Of a stretch of DNA of 64,000 nucleotides, positions 7,539-19,765 are shown piece after piece. Each line of letters starts with the position of its first letter. Positions within the stretch are counted from its first letter, which is position 1. The translations under genes were made by a program, and so were the position numbers. The DNA lies in the NCBI GenBank assembly GCA_050288105.1, contig JBNKDE010000010.1, forward strand, positions 157,025 to 221,024. Reading direction: 5' to 3'. The notes under the pieces were generated by a model. The model ran no database searches. It saw nothing but the letters and a program-made list of their open reading frames with translations, and was not told where the DNA came from. This DNA comes from JACNJF01 sp050288105 (GTDB lineage: Bacteria > Pseudomonadota > Gammaproteobacteria > GCA-001735895).

Positions 7539-8981
7539 GTGCGCTTCAAAGTAGCTACTTCCATAAAACAATTAATTTTTATTGGATTTATTCTGGTCGT
7601 TCTCCCATTAACCGTTGTGCTCATCAGTACCTTTTATCAGGTCGATTCACTATCCAGACAAATGCAGGGAACCATAGCTGAAACCACGTCAAGTACCGAG
7701 TCCAGTCGAATCATTGTTTCCCAGGTACTCAATCTGGAGCGTACAGCGCGTCAATACTGGGTACTGCGCGAGGGCAGCTTGCTGAAGCGCTACGAAGATC
7801 AGCGCGAGCAATTACTCGGCAGCATAGAAAATTTTACCCGATACCCTCTGGGTGATCTGATATTAAAAAGAATGCAGGATCTGGAGTCTGCAGAAAATCA
7901 ACTGTATGAAAAGTTGCAAAAAGCCGATGCCGGTTCTGTGGCGACGGTAAAACAAACCAGTCTTTCTGATCTGTCAGTTCTGGTGCGTGATTTACCCCTT
8001 GACGTCGGCAGTCGGGTTAATGAAAAAAGTCAGGCAATGAGTCAACGCATTGATAACGTCGAACAATTGTTGCTGCTCCAGATTCTGGCATTGATACCGC
8101 TGGCTTTGGTAATAGCTACGGTGTTTGGTGTTTTGATTACCCGCCCTTTGCAACAGTTGGGTAGCATTATTAACAAACTGGGCAGTGCTGATTTTACCAG
8201 CGAGATCCGGGTCAAAGGGCCGCAGGATATTCAACAGCTAGGCAGCAAACTAGACTGGTTAAGACTGCAGTTAGCGGAATTGGATCAACAAAAGAAGATA
8301 TTCCTGCAGCATGTGTCGCATGAATTGAAAACGCCTCTAACAGCATTGTGCGAAGGCGTTTCATTATTACAGGATCGGATTGCCGGTCCATTAACCGCCG
8401 ATCAGCTGGAGATTGTTGAAATTCTGCACAAGAGTGGTTTGCAGTTACAGAAAGAAGTAGAGGCGTTGCTGGATTTTAATTTAGCCCTGAGCCAGCAAAA
8501 GCCTGTTAACAGTGAGCTTTTATGGCTCGATCAATTAGTGGTAAAAACCATAGAAAAACACTTGCTGGAGTTGAGGTCACGTGCAGTGACGATAGAACAG
8601 AATCTGGAAAAAATAAGTCTAAAGGGGGACAGAGTTCAATTGATGACGATAATTGATAACCTGCTGTCGAATGCCATTAAATATTCTCCCAAAAACTCAA
8701 ATATTCGTATCTTGTTAACAGAAATTAAGAGCAATGCGCAGCTGGATGTGGTGGACAGTGGACCGGGAATCGATCAACAGGATGAGCTGCGCATCTTTGA
8801 GCCATTCTATCAGGGACGCCATGCGCATCAGGGCTCGGTGAGAGGCACCGGGCTTGGGCTCGCAATCGTAAATCGCTATGTGTTATTACATCATGGATCA
8901 ATCAAGGTGATTCGCTCATTAAAAGGTGCGCATCTGCGCGTCAGCTTACCTTTGCAAACATCAGGGCTGGTAAATGTCTAA
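7539..8981 (+). CDS. glrK: Sensor histidine kinase GlrK (QseE)
   Basis: The 480-residue inner-membrane kinase has an N-terminal membrane segment (about 10-32), a roughly 140-residue periplasmic helical region, a second membrane segment (about 178-200), a HAMP domain, then the HisKA box FLQHVSHELKTPLTAL and a HATPase domain with N box NLLSNAIKYSP, G1 DSGPGID and G2 GTGLGLAIV. Order and neighbours (lipoprotein, then a sigma-54 activator) identify it as GlrK/QseE. In enterobacteria the system senses cell-envelope state and phosphorylates GlrR. TTAAGGGAG precedes the GTG start at 7539. Its stop overlaps the qseG start (TAATG). Confidence 0.9.
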   Translation: MRFKVATSIKQLIFIGFILVVLPLTVVLISTFYQVDSLSRQMQGTIAETTSSTESSRIIVSQVLNLERTARQYWVLREGSLLKRYEDQREQLLGSIENFTRYPLGDLILKRMQDLESAENQLYEKLQKADAGSVATVKQTSLSDLSVLVRDLPLDVGSRVNEKSQAMSQRIDNVEQLLLLQILALIPLALVIATVFGVLITRPLQQLGSIINKLGSADFTSEIRVKGPQDIQQLGSKLDWLRLQLAELDQQKKIFLQHVSHELKTPLTALCEGVSLLQDRIAGPLTADQLEIVEILHKSGLQLQKEVEALLDFNLALSQQKPVNSELLWLDQLVVKTIEKHLLELRSRAVTIEQNLEKISLKGDRVQLMTIIDNLLSNAIKYSPKNSNIRILLTEIKSNAQLDVVDSGPGIDQQDELRIFEPFYQGRHAHQGSVRGTGLGLAIVNRYVLLHHGSIKVIRSLKGAHLRVSLPLQTSGLVNV

Positions 8982-9559
8982 TGCTTAAATTGAGAACCTT
9001 TTATGGGGCATTGATCAGTATGATTATCCTGCAGGCTGGCTGCTTAAGTCGCCCGATTATAAATGAACCTTCTCCGGATAAATCCATCGAAATGAAAGCA
9101 GATTCCGTCGCCTGTGAAGATGATCCGCTAGATTACTATAACGCTATGCCTGTGTTATCCGAGGTAGCGCCCAGGCATGATATCGATAGTGGAATCGAGC
9201 GACAAAAAGTTGATGAAGACTGTTCCAAATTGCGCAAGGCGATCAGGCTGAGTATTCCTGGCAGCGAGTTTCAAAATGATGAACAAGCGCTGGTCTTATT
9301 AAATGAGATCAAACTCAATTCAACTTTAGTGGGCAGAGACCTGAAGTTTAGCCTGATGCTATTGCAGCATGTTTCTCAGCGCCAGCAGTTAAGAAACATG
9401 TTAGCGCTTCAGGAAAAGCACCGTATTAAAACCGTTGAAAAAAATAAGATATTAAAAAGCCAGCTCGAAACCTTACAGCTAAAACTCGATCAGCTAAAAA
9501 ATATAGAGATAGAACTTGATAAAAAGGAACGATCCGTGATCAGTCCGATTGGTGAATAG
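8981..9559 (+). CDS. qseG: QseG-like lipoprotein
   Basis: A 192-residue protein with a lipoprotein signal (MIILQAGC; Cys is the lipidated residue). The C-terminal half is strongly helical and coiled-coil prone, ending in a charged heptad region (KNKILKSQLETLQLKLDQLK). It sits between kinase and regulator, with start and stop overlapping the kinase gene. In E. coli the equivalent QseG is an outer-membrane lipoprotein that activates the kinase. Sequence conservation in this family is low, so the assignment rests on position, length and lipobox. Confidence 0.75.
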   Translation: MLKLRTFYGALISMIILQAGCLSRPIINEPSPDKSIEMKADSVACEDDPLDYYNAMPVLSEVAPRHDIDSGIERQKVDEDCSKLRKAIRLSIPGSEFQNDEQALVLLNEIKLNSTLVGRDLKFSLMLLQHVSQRQQLRNMLALQEKHRIKTVEKNKILKSQLETLQLKLDQLKNIEIELDKKERSVISPIGE

Positions 9560-9565
9560 TAGAAA

Positions 9566-10924
9566 ATGACAAAGCAGAAAATCTTGCTGGTGGATGATGA
9601 TGAAAGCCTGTTAAAGCTTCTATCGATTCGCCTAAAAAGTTCTGGTTACGATATACAGACCGCGCAGGATGCGCACCATGCCTTATCGCGTTTAGCGGTG
9701 TTTCAGCCTCAACTGGTGATCACCGATCTACGCATGGGGGAGATGGATGGGCTTGCACTGTTCGACCGCATTCATCAACAATATCCATCGCTACCGGTAA
9801 TTCTGTTAACGGCACATGGCACCATTGCCGGCGCGGTTGATGCGACACGTAAAGGGATTTTTAGCTATCTCACCAAGCCATTTGATGGGCATCAACTCCT
9901 GCGCGAAATCGAGCAGGCATTGCGGCAATCGCCGGGTTTAAGTGCTCAGCAGGATGATGCTGATAATCACGCCTGGCGCAGCGATATTATCACGCAAAAC
10001 CAGGCGATGGAGGAATTGCTCAAACAGGCGTTACGGCTTGCAAAATCAGATGTCAGTATTCTGATTCAGGGGGCAAGTGGCAGTGGTAAAGAAGTGCTCG
10101 CCCAGGCGATCCATAAAGCCAGTCAACGCAGTAAGCATCCCTTTATTGCCATCAACTGCGCGGCAATCCACGAAAACCTGTTAGAGTCAGAGTTATTCGG
10201 GCACAAAAAAGGCGCCTTTACCGGGGCGGATAGCAGTCATACCGGGATGATCGAGTCAGCCAATCGAGGTAGTTTATTTCTCGACGAAATCGGCGACATG
10301 CCGCTGGATTTTCAGGCAAAGTTGTTACGCGCACTGGAAGAAAAATGCATACGTCCGGTTGGTTCAAATCAAACCGTCGATGTCGATGTAAGAATTATTT
10401 CAGCGACGCATGTAAACCTGGAGCAGGCGGTGGAAAACAAAACCTTTCGCGAAGACCTGTATTACCGGCTGAACGTCGTCGTGCTTGAAATTCCTTCACT
10501 GGCCGAACGGCGTGAAGATATCGTGTTACTCGCCAAACATTTTTTAAACAAAACCTTGCAGGTAACCCCGGACTGCGTCGCGCGATCATTTTCACCAGAA
10601 GCCCTGCAGTACATGATGACCGCACCCTGGCCAGGAAATATTCGTCAATTGCTAAACGTCGTTGAGCAGGTTGCGGTACTGAGTAATACGCCGGTGATTT
10701 CAGAACAGTTAGTGATTCGAGCATTACGCGGTAAAACCTCGGTATTGCCGCCATTGGCAGAAGCGCAGCAGGAATTTGAGCAGAAATACCTGATACGTTT
10801 ATTACAGATGACCGAAGGCAATGTGACCTGGGCGGCGCGCCTGGCCAAACGAAACCGCACCGATTTTTACAAGTTGCTGAATAAGCATCATCTGGAAGCA
10901 TCCGCATTTCGGCAGCTTGAGTAA
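9566..10924 (+). CDS. glrR: Sigma-54-dependent response regulator GlrR (QseF)
   Basis: A 452-residue three-domain regulator. Residues 1-120 form the receiver (acidic LVDDDES, phosphoacceptor in LVITDLRMGEMDG, Lys in YLTKPFD). The AAA+ domain has Walker A GASGSGKE, the GAFTGA loop that contacts sigma-54 (KKGAFTGAD), Walker B LFLDEIGDM and the arginine fingers. A C-terminal Fis-type helix-turn-helix follows (GNVTWAARLAKRNRTDFYKLL). It is the third gene of the operon, 6 bases after qseG. Two perfect GlrR sites lie upstream of glrK, and a matching sigma-54 promoter faces the EF-hand gene. Confidence 0.92.
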   Translation: MTKQKILLVDDDESLLKLLSIRLKSSGYDIQTAQDAHHALSRLAVFQPQLVITDLRMGEMDGLALFDRIHQQYPSLPVILLTAHGTIAGAVDATRKGIFSYLTKPFDGHQLLREIEQALRQSPGLSAQQDDADNHAWRSDIITQNQAMEELLKQALRLAKSDVSILIQGASGSGKEVLAQAIHKASQRSKHPFIAINCAAIHENLLESELFGHKKGAFTGADSSHTGMIESANRGSLFLDEIGDMPLDFQAKLLRALEEKCIRPVGSNQTVDVDVRIISATHVNLEQAVENKTFREDLYYRLNVVVLEIPSLAERREDIVLLAKHFLNKTLQVTPDCVARSFSPEALQYMMTAPWPGNIRQLLNVVEQVAVLSNTPVISEQLVIRALRGKTSVLPPLAEAQQEFEQKYLIRLLQMTEGNVTWAARLAKRNRTDFYKLLNKHHLEASAFRQLE

Positions 10925-11096
10925 AGCGTTATGTTTGGGCATAGCAGCGATGTTAAAAGAATAGCAAGTCCAACCCCGTTTCAAGCCCTGTTTCAACGCA
11001 AAATTGAATTTAGCTCTGCTGTTTGACCCAGAACAGCACATCCTAAAATCAATCGTCTTATACTTGATACCAACGACACAGAAGAGGATCTCGATC

Positions 11097-11438
11097 ATGC
11101 TACCTATTACTATAGAGTTTAACGTCGAAAAGGATGGCAGGGTGTTTAAGGAAGATAGTGTTACCTTTAATTCTGCGGAAGATCTGTTCGCTTATGTTGC
11201 ACCTGGCGGTGGTTGCGAACACATGCCATCAGACCTGGGCGAAATCCAGATGATGTTTACCTCGCCCAAACACCCCAATACCATGAATCCGATAGCTGAT
11301 AAACGAGTTAATCTGCAGTTGGGTATGGTGATGTTAACGGGCTCCTTGTCTACCATTGTTTCTATTGCCCAGGAAATCATAGACAAAGTGGGGCGCGGAG
11401 AACTGTCTGACGCATTTCTATCGGTGATCGGGAAATAG
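11097..11438 (+). CDS. Small hypothetical cytosolic protein
   Basis: The start is ATG 11097, with GAGGATCTCGATC before it; an in-frame upstream ATG at 11004 has no ribosome site. The product has 113 residues, no signal peptide and no membrane segment, and an alternating strand-helix pattern. A GGGCEHMP motif near residue 40 and a hydrophobic helix (LQLGMVMLTGSLSTIVSIAQ) are its main features. I do not recognise the family. Confidence 0.6.
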   Translation: MLPITIEFNVEKDGRVFKEDSVTFNSAEDLFAYVAPGGGCEHMPSDLGEIQMMFTSPKHPNTMNPIADKRVNLQLGMVMLTGSLSTIVSIAQEIIDKVGRGELSDAFLSVIGK

Positions 11439-11517
11439 GCTGGAACCTCTTACCCTACGCTAAGATGTATTCAGGGAGTATGGCGCAGTCCCCTGATTAT
11501 CTATTGTAAGCCAGTGA

Positions 11518-11536
11518 CCCCGGGGCCAAGCCGGGG
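11518..11536. other. GC-rich hairpin upstream of tex
   Basis: CCCCGG (11518-11523) pairs with CCGGGG (11531-11536) around a 7-base loop. No T-run follows, so it is a weak terminator candidate for the small gene ending at 11438, or a leader structure of tex. Confidence 0.35.
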
Positions 11537-11680
11537 GTAGCGGCCTTTATCAGCCTGTCGAGTCCTCGCATAATCTGGTAAACCGCACTATACTTCCCGC
11601 GCTGTGATTATTGCCTCTCAAAATGTGTTACCGGTTTTAAATCCCCATCTTTGTATTAAACCCATCTGTTATCAGAAATT

Positions 11681-14008
<2,328 letters not shown>

Positions 14009-14261
14009 AGAATAATATCGTTATCACTTTAGCGGTATTAATAAGCTAGCCAGCTTCCAGGCGTTTTTGTAGACCCGGTTAAATTGATCAGAGGTGCCTT
14101 AATTGCGGGCCTATTTTAATGGGCCACATTCGTTGCACAATGCTGATTTAGCGTCTAGGATAGTAGTTATAATAAAATAAATATTCAGGTAGCAGCATTG
14201 CAATATGTTACCCGGTCTTTAGGTAGTTTATCTTATCACCCTAGACTTTCATGCCAGGAAA

Positions 14262-15272
14262 ATGACTGCTTTTGAAGATGCCTTTATCAAGACGCTAAAG
14301 AATGCCTTTCGTCTCGATCTTGAAACCACACGTTATCGTTATAATGAACTGAGTTTCGTGTTGTTTTTTGGGGTTGGCATTGTCTCAGTGTTGGCGCTTC
14401 TCCTGGTGCCATGGTTCGACTATAAAAGTGTTATTTACAGCTATACCGCCTATTGTTTCCTGATTACTGCTTTTATTAAATTTAGATCTTGTGGAATCAC
14501 ATTAGGTGTTGCTCTGTGGCAGGTTCCACTAGGGCTAACGATGATTGTATCATTGCTGGTAATTATGCCTTTGGATATGCTTTATCTGACGGGGTTCTTA
14601 TTCCCGATATTGTTCATATTTGTCTTCGAGTTTCATCATCGCCGATATACGCGATGGGTCTTTGCAGTGGGGCTGGCCACTTCAGCAGTTATTACTTCAC
14701 AACGCGGCCTACCATATTGGCAGGCCTATCTGGTAACCACTTTCGGCTCAACCTTGATCATTGGACGTGTAGTGGAAACAGCTACACAAAGGATTATGGA
14801 TCTGGCGAATAATGATGCTTTGACTGGACTGATTAACCGTCGTCACTGGGAGGAAAGGCTAAGTCATATGGTAAGCCTCAATAAGCGGGATAAAAATCCA
14901 GTCACTCTGGTTTTTATGGATCTTGATGATTTCAAAAAAGTTAATGATGAATTCGGACATGCAGCAGGAGACCAGCTGTTAATATCTGTAGCCGAGCAGT
15001 TGAAGGAGTTATGTCGGGATACTGATTTACTTGGTCGTTGGGGCGGCGATGAATTCGGTATCGTGTTACCTCATGTTGATCGTGATCATGCCACCCTGTT
15101 TGTTCAGAGGTTACGAACGAAACTACATAATACCGGTATTTCGGCAGGCGTTGTCACATTGCGTGAAGGTGAGTCAATGGAGGAGTTTCTCTCCAGAGCA
15201 GACAAGGCAATGTACAGGGATAAAGAAACACGTAAAGGGACCATAGATGATAGTGTTTCTGTATCGATTTGA
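14262..15272 (+). CDS. Membrane diguanylate cyclase (GGDEF)
   Basis: A 336-residue protein with about five or six membrane segments (residues 28-165) and a C-terminal GGDEF domain (about 178-330). The active site RWGGDEFG is intact, and the product-inhibition I-site RDTD lies the correct five residues upstream, so it should make cyclic di-GMP from GTP and be feedback-inhibited. The substrate-binding motif NDALTGLINRR is present. The N-terminal membrane part would be the sensor; its ligand is unknown. It stands alone. A stem CAGTTTCT/AGAAACTG at 15279-15306 follows the gene. Confidence 0.9.
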   Translation: MTAFEDAFIKTLKNAFRLDLETTRYRYNELSFVLFFGVGIVSVLALLLVPWFDYKSVIYSYTAYCFLITAFIKFRSCGITLGVALWQVPLGLTMIVSLLVIMPLDMLYLTGFLFPILFIFVFEFHHRRYTRWVFAVGLATSAVITSQRGLPYWQAYLVTTFGSTLIIGRVVETATQRIMDLANNDALTGLINRRHWEERLSHMVSLNKRDKNPVTLVFMDLDDFKKVNDEFGHAAGDQLLISVAEQLKELCRDTDLLGRWGGDEFGIVLPHVDRDHATLFVQRLRTKLHNTGISAGVVTLREGESMEEFLSRADKAMYRDKETRKGTIDDSVSVSI

Positions 15273-15278
15273 TTTTTT

Positions 15279-15306
15279 CAGTTTCTTATCAGTTTTTGAG
15301 AAACTG
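15279..15306 (+). terminator. Possible terminator after the GGDEF gene
   Basis: An 8-base perfect stem (CAGTTTCT with AGAAACTG, 12-base loop) lies 7 bases after the stop codon. It is not followed by a clear T-run, so termination is only suggested by position. Confidence 0.35.
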
Positions 15307-15534
15307 AATCGTTTAATAGACAGGCCTGATCACCTATAGTTTTAAATTATCATCTGTTGATAGAAATGCCCGACGGAAATTTGAGTCAGGGGATGCGACT
15401 GTTAAGTGGGTCTATACGCAAACCCATAATCGAGCTAATGACCGGGTCGGACAGGTATTTCAGATAAGGTTTAAAGCCATCCTGGTATAGAAAGCTTTGT
15501 TACAAATACTGGAATTGTTTACAGGAGTATTAAT

Positions 15535-16761
15535 ATGAGAACGTTATTGGTCTATCTGCTCACCATGCTTTCCCTGACTGCCTGTGGTGGCAGTTCTTCG
15601 TCTTCTACAACGCCCACAGCTGAAAAACTCACCATCTCCGGAGCGCCCGGTGATTTGGGTATGTTTGACCCTTCGGTAACGTATGATCCGACTACGGGGT
15701 ATATCTGGATGAGTTATTCCTCAGTGAATACTTCGCCCAATTATAATTCGACAGCTTACTGGGGTGTTTCGATTCGTCTGGCTTATTCCGATGACAATGG
15801 TGTCAGTTGGCATGATGCAGGTGAGATAGCAGCCGCTGTTGAAAGAACAGATTTCGGGCCAATGGCTTCTACCACACCTCCGGTCGCGGTAAGCAGTAGA
15901 GGTATCTGGCAGAACGAAACTTCATCGCTGGTTTATGACCCCGCTGCACCGGTAGGAGAAGAATGGAAATTGATCTGGTTCCAGTATCTGCACGCAGATC
16001 AGTCATCTTTATATGGCGACTATAGCTGGATTGCCCTGAAAACGGCCGCAACCCCACTGAGCCTGATTGCAGCGACGCCAGTCAAATTGTTTGGTGGTGC
16101 AGGCTTGCAAGGAGATAATAACAATACGGCGACACCGCTGTTTTCCCCTATCGGTACGACACCGGCCTTTCAGTTGAATACGGATATCACACAAACAGTG
16201 GGCGGCCCTGATCCAGCCGAATTGAACTGGTGTATCTTTCTCGAACCTGGCTTACTTGCCACGAACAGCAAGCTGTATATGAGTATATACTGTGCCGATG
16301 CGTCCTCTATACCTACCACAAGCAAAGTTACTGAGTACGTGGTGCACTTCAGTTGCACCAGTCCGTGCAACATCACCAACGCGGCAAGCTGGCAATACCT
16401 TGGGCGACTATTAACACCGGCGGACGCTCAGGCAGAAACAGGCGATCACCATTTTCAGGCACCTGCATTAATAGAGAAGAACGGTAAAACCTATTTGACC
16501 GTGACACCCGTGGATACAACTGTAGGAGATCGTTATAACGGTTGCAGGGTGTATGAGTTTGTTAACGTGAACACAAATCAGTTAGTTCGCAATGGAGGTC
16601 AGCTTGTGGAGCAGGCAGGTGTGTATGGCGATACCGATACACACCATGGCGCATGTGATACCTTCGATGGGCTGGATGGAGGTATCCTGTTAAGCCAACT
16701 AAAAACACCTGGAGCGGCAGATATGTTCTCGATTTATAAAAGCCAGCTGAGCCTGCCTTAG
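15535..16761 (+). CDS. Lipoprotein with a sialidase-type Asp-box, function unknown
   Basis: The 408-residue protein has a clear lipobox (LSLTACGG; Cys 17) followed by a Ser/Thr-rich linker. AGGAG precedes the ATG. The fold looks like a beta-propeller: FDPSVTYDPTTGYIWMSYSS, an Asp-box-like SDDNGVSWHD, and several WYF-rich strands including WKLIWFQYLH. Such repeats occur in sialidases and glycosidases, but no catalytic set can be assigned. Several Cys (about 8) may form disulfides. Probably surface or periplasmic. No partner gene is adjacent. Confidence 0.65.
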   Translation: MRTLLVYLLTMLSLTACGGSSSSSTTPTAEKLTISGAPGDLGMFDPSVTYDPTTGYIWMSYSSVNTSPNYNSTAYWGVSIRLAYSDDNGVSWHDAGEIAAAVERTDFGPMASTTPPVAVSSRGIWQNETSSLVYDPAAPVGEEWKLIWFQYLHADQSSLYGDYSWIALKTAATPLSLIAATPVKLFGGAGLQGDNNNTATPLFSPIGTTPAFQLNTDITQTVGGPDPAELNWCIFLEPGLLATNSKLYMSIYCADASSIPTTSKVTEYVVHFSCTSPCNITNAASWQYLGRLLTPADAQAETGDHHFQAPALIEKNGKTYLTVTPVDTTVGDRYNGCRVYEFVNVNTNQLVRNGGQLVEQAGVYGDTDTHHGACDTFDGLDGGILLSQLKTPGAADMFSIYKSQLSLP

Positions 16762-16795
16762 GATGCTCTGGGGGCTTATATAATCTACATACAGT

Positions 16796-17398
16796 TTAGG
16801 GCAGTACACTAGCCTTTGGCACTATCAAGTTTGCAAGATAGTTTGCGTGTTGCTCTATTGCTGTATCCGTTCTTGGATCGGTTCCGGTCAGGTGTTTACA
16901 CTCGTTAGGTGCACAAAAGATTAAACCCGCAGCACCGGTTAGTATGTAGAGCATATGGGGTAGCTCAGTCTGCGGTATATCAGCCATGACTTCGGAAAAC
17001 TTCTGATACAGGGGGCGCAGGTGGGTGTCGACAATCCAGCGCGATCGTTCGTTGTTCTCCTTCCCGTGTTCCAGCATGAAACGTAAAAATTCTGGATGAG
17101 CCGCGCATAAATAGACGCTTTGGCGAATGAGGTTGCGTTTCGCTTCTAATGGGTCAAGCGCCTTATCGGGAGACAGGGCGTCTTTCAATGCTTCATTTAC
17201 CTTCGCGAATAGATGATCTGCTGCGGCTCGCCATAGCGCTTCCTTGGACTTGAAGTGATAGGTGAGGAGGCCCTGACTGACTTTTGCTCGATCAGCGATT
17301 GCACGCGTACTAATCCCGTTAAACCCTGATTCCGATATGGCCATCAGGGCGGCATTGAGGATTAGTTCGCGAGTTGCTTCACGTTGTTCTGTTTTCAT
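16796..17398 (-). CDS. TetR-family repressor of the RND pump
   Basis: A 200-residue TetR regulator with an N-terminal helix-turn-helix (residues about 8-55, motif GFNGISTRAIADRAKVSQGL then LTYHFKSKEALW) and a helical ligand-binding domain with a hydrophobic, aromatic-rich pocket. It is divergent from the RND operon. The 200-base gap holds a perfect 7-2-7 palindrome overlapping a TTGACA -35 box, the expected layout for repression of both genes. Confidence 0.9.
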   Translation of the reverse strand: MKTEQREATRELILNAALMAISESGFNGISTRAIADRAKVSQGLLTYHFKSKEALWRAAADHLFAKVNEALKDALSPDKALDPLEAKRNLIRQSVYLCAAHPEFLRFMLEHGKENNERSRWIVDTHLRPLYQKFSEVMADIPQTELPHMLYILTGAAGLIFCAPNECKHLTGTDPRTDTAIEQHANYLANLIVPKASVLP

Positions 17399-17456
17399 GG
17401 GGTAGATTATCGCCTATTCGATTGACAAGTGAAAACTTAAAATGCAATATCGCTTG

Positions 17457-17472
17457 CTTGTCAGTTGACAAG
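17457..17472. promoter_or_regulatory. Palindromic operator overlapping the pump promoter
   Basis: CTTGTCAGTTGACAAG is a perfect 7-2-7 dyad. Its right half contains TTGACA (17465-17470), a consensus -35 box, with a TAAATC -10-like box 16 bases further. A lone half-site TTGACAAGT lies at 17422-17430 near the tetR start. Binding by the divergent TetR protein would block both promoters. Confidence 0.65.
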
Positions 17473-17600
17473 TTAGTTTGGATTCATAAATCCGTTACCC
17501 GGGCATTGCGATGGATAATATCATTGCTGCAGTAAATCTAAGGAAGCGGGTTTTACGCTATGGGTGTCTGATGATGCTTGAGCAGAGATTGAGAAATGTC

Positions 17601-18683
17601 ATGTCCTATTTTAAAAACACACTGGTTTGTTCGTTGCTTGTACTGCTGCTTGCATCGTGTAATGAACATAAAACCGCCACCCTGGCGCAGCCAAAGGGTG
17701 TCATCGCCGTTGAGGCAAAAACTACGGAATTCTCATCCAGTGCGACATTGTCGGGTTCTGTAACCGCGCGCATTGAAACACAGCTTTCGTTTCGTGTGTC
17801 CGGGCGCATCATCGAACGCAATGTCGAGGTGGGTAGCCATGTTAAGGCAGGCGATATCCTGGCGCGAGTTGATCCAGCTCAGCAGCAGGCCGATGTGGAT
17901 GTCGCCAGGGCCGGGCTGGAAGCCGCAGAAGCTCAGCTACGCCAGGCGAAATTGACACTGAAACGCCAGCAAGAGCTGTTAGCCGGGCACATTACCTCAA
18001 AGGCAAACTACGATCAGGCGGAAGCAGCGTTGCGTACCGCCGAAGGCTCTACCGAAGCCGCGCGTGCAGTGCTCGCCAGCGCCCAGGATAAGCTTGGCTT
18101 TACTTACCTCAAGGCGGATGCGGATGGCATTATCACTGCGCGTCACGCCGAAGTCGGGCAGGTTCAGCAGGCTGCACAGACGGTATTTACACTGGCGCAC
18201 GATGGTAAGCGTGATGCGGTATTCAATGTATTCGAATCACTGTTTCTGAGCAATCACGCGGACTCTCAGATTGAGGTTTCGCTGTTGTCAGACCCTGCGC
18301 AAAAGGTGACTGCTACGATACGCGAAGTATCCCCTACTATCGATGCTTCAACCGGTACGATTCGAGTCAAGGTCGATCTCGGCGAGCAGGCTACCATGAT
18401 GCCGCTGGGTGCCATTGTTACTGGCCGCTTTTCTTACCAGACCAGGCGCGTCATTCTATTGCCGTGGAGTGCAATGGCTTCACTCGACGGAAACCCCGCA
18501 GTGTGGCTAATCGATGCGCAAACTCACCGCGTTTCACTACAGCCGGTGGCGGTTTCAGATTATGAAACAGGACAGTTTACGGTAAATGGTGGTTTAGAGG
18601 ATGGAGACCTGGTGGTCAGTCAGGGAGGGAAGCTTATTCGCATGGGACAGCAGGTATCGATCCTGAAAATGGAGGAGATATGA
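17601..18683 (+). CDS. RND efflux periplasmic adaptor lipoprotein (first)
   Basis: The start is chosen at ATG 17601 because it gives a lipoprotein signal (LVLLLASC); in-frame starts from 17511 add an unlikely 30 residues. The 360-residue adaptor has the lipoyl/biotinyl-like halves (QLSFRVSGRIIERNVEVGSH and the paired half after the hairpin), an alpha-hairpin of about 90 residues (EAAEAQLRQAKLTLKRQQEL), and beta-barrel and membrane-proximal domains. It would link the RND pump to a TolC-like channel. It overlaps the second adaptor gene by 4 bases (ATGA). Confidence 0.88.
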   Translation: MSYFKNTLVCSLLVLLLASCNEHKTATLAQPKGVIAVEAKTTEFSSSATLSGSVTARIETQLSFRVSGRIIERNVEVGSHVKAGDILARVDPAQQQADVDVARAGLEAAEAQLRQAKLTLKRQQELLAGHITSKANYDQAEAALRTAEGSTEAARAVLASAQDKLGFTYLKADADGIITARHAEVGQVQQAAQTVFTLAHDGKRDAVFNVFESLFLSNHADSQIEVSLLSDPAQKVTATIREVSPTIDASTGTIRVKVDLGEQATMMPLGAIVTGRFSYQTRRVILLPWSAMASLDGNPAVWLIDAQTHRVSLQPVAVSDYETGQFTVNGGLEDGDLVVSQGGKLIRMGQQVSILKMEEI

Positions 18684-19765
18684 ACTGGCTCAAAAACATA
18701 CTGGTCGCGCTGGTATTCAGCGCAATAGTGGCTGGCTGTAATGACAAAGAACCCACCATGTCCGAACCGGTACGGCCTCTGCTCTCGGTAATAGTATCCC
18801 CGCAGGCAGCGAACCGGCTGCGCTATGCGGGTTCAGTGGAGCCCCGCATACAGGCTGAGCTTGGTTTCAGGTTACTGGGCCGCGTCATAAAACGCCAGGC
18901 GAATGTGGGTGACATCGTCACTAAAGGTCAGGTGATTGCAATGCTCGATCCACTGGTGCTGGAGCTGGCTGTGCGCAGCGCAGAAGCTGAACTTTCCAAT
19001 GCCAAAGCGCAGCTAAGAAACGCAGTGCTGAGCGAGCGTCGTCAATACCAGCTATCGCAGGTCGACTCCGCTTCGCAGGCCGAATATGAGAATGCATTAC
19101 TGGTGAAGGAAAGTGCGCAAGCCTCGCTGGCTAGAGCCGAGGCCAATCTCGATAAGGCGAAAGAGCAACTCGCCTACAGCCAGTTGCATGCCGAATTTGA
19201 TGGTGTGATTACCGAAGTCTCGGCTGAGGTGGGTCAGGTACTTTCAGCGGGTGAAACGGCGTTTGTCGAAGCAAGGCCCGATTTACGCGATGTGGTAATC
19301 GATGTGCCTGAAGACGATATTGCCGCGATTTCGATTGGTGCGTCATTCGATATCTTTTTACAGCTGGAGCCAACCATTCGCGCATTGGGCATGGTACGAG
19401 AAATTGCCCCGCAGTCGGATGAAACTACACGCACACACCGGGTCAAAATCAGCCTGCTTGATCCTTCATCGGCGTTTCGCCTGGGTACTATCGTAACGGC
19501 GTCAGCAGTTCTTGACTCTGGCGAGCAGCTCGTATTACCCAGATCGGCACTGCTGCAGCAAGGGGAAACCAGCAAGGTATGGGTGATCGACCCTAAAACC
19601 AGTACGGTATCAGCGCGGACGGTGACACTTAAGGGTGACATCAAGGGGGCGAAAAATATGGTGATTACTGCGGGATTGCGGGCAGGTGAGCGGGTTGCTG
19701 TGGCGGGTGTGAACAGCCTCAAGGAGGGGCAGCAAGTGAGAATCGATGTGGAGAGCACGCTATGA
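18680..19765 (+). CDS. RND efflux periplasmic adaptor lipoprotein (second)
   Basis: A 361-residue paralogue of the preceding adaptor, with lipobox IVAGCND and the same order of lipoyl half (LGFRLLGRVIKRQANVGDIV), alpha-hairpin (AEAELSNAKAQLRNAVLSER), second lipoyl half and beta domains. It overlaps both neighbours by 4 bases, so the three genes are tightly coupled. Two different adaptors with one pump suggests a mixed adaptor assembly. No TolC-like gene is present in the operon. Confidence 0.88.
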   Translation: MNWLKNILVALVFSAIVAGCNDKEPTMSEPVRPLLSVIVSPQAANRLRYAGSVEPRIQAELGFRLLGRVIKRQANVGDIVTKGQVIAMLDPLVLELAVRSAEAELSNAKAQLRNAVLSERRQYQLSQVDSASQAEYENALLVKESAQASLARAEANLDKAKEQLAYSQLHAEFDGVITEVSAEVGQVLSAGETAFVEARPDLRDVVIDVPEDDIAAISIGASFDIFLQLEPTIRALGMVREIAPQSDETTRTHRVKISLLDPSSAFRLGTIVTASAVLDSGEQLVLPRSALLQQGETSKVWVIDPKTSTVSARTVTLKGDIKGAKNMVITAGLRAGERVAVAGVNSLKEGQQVRIDVESTL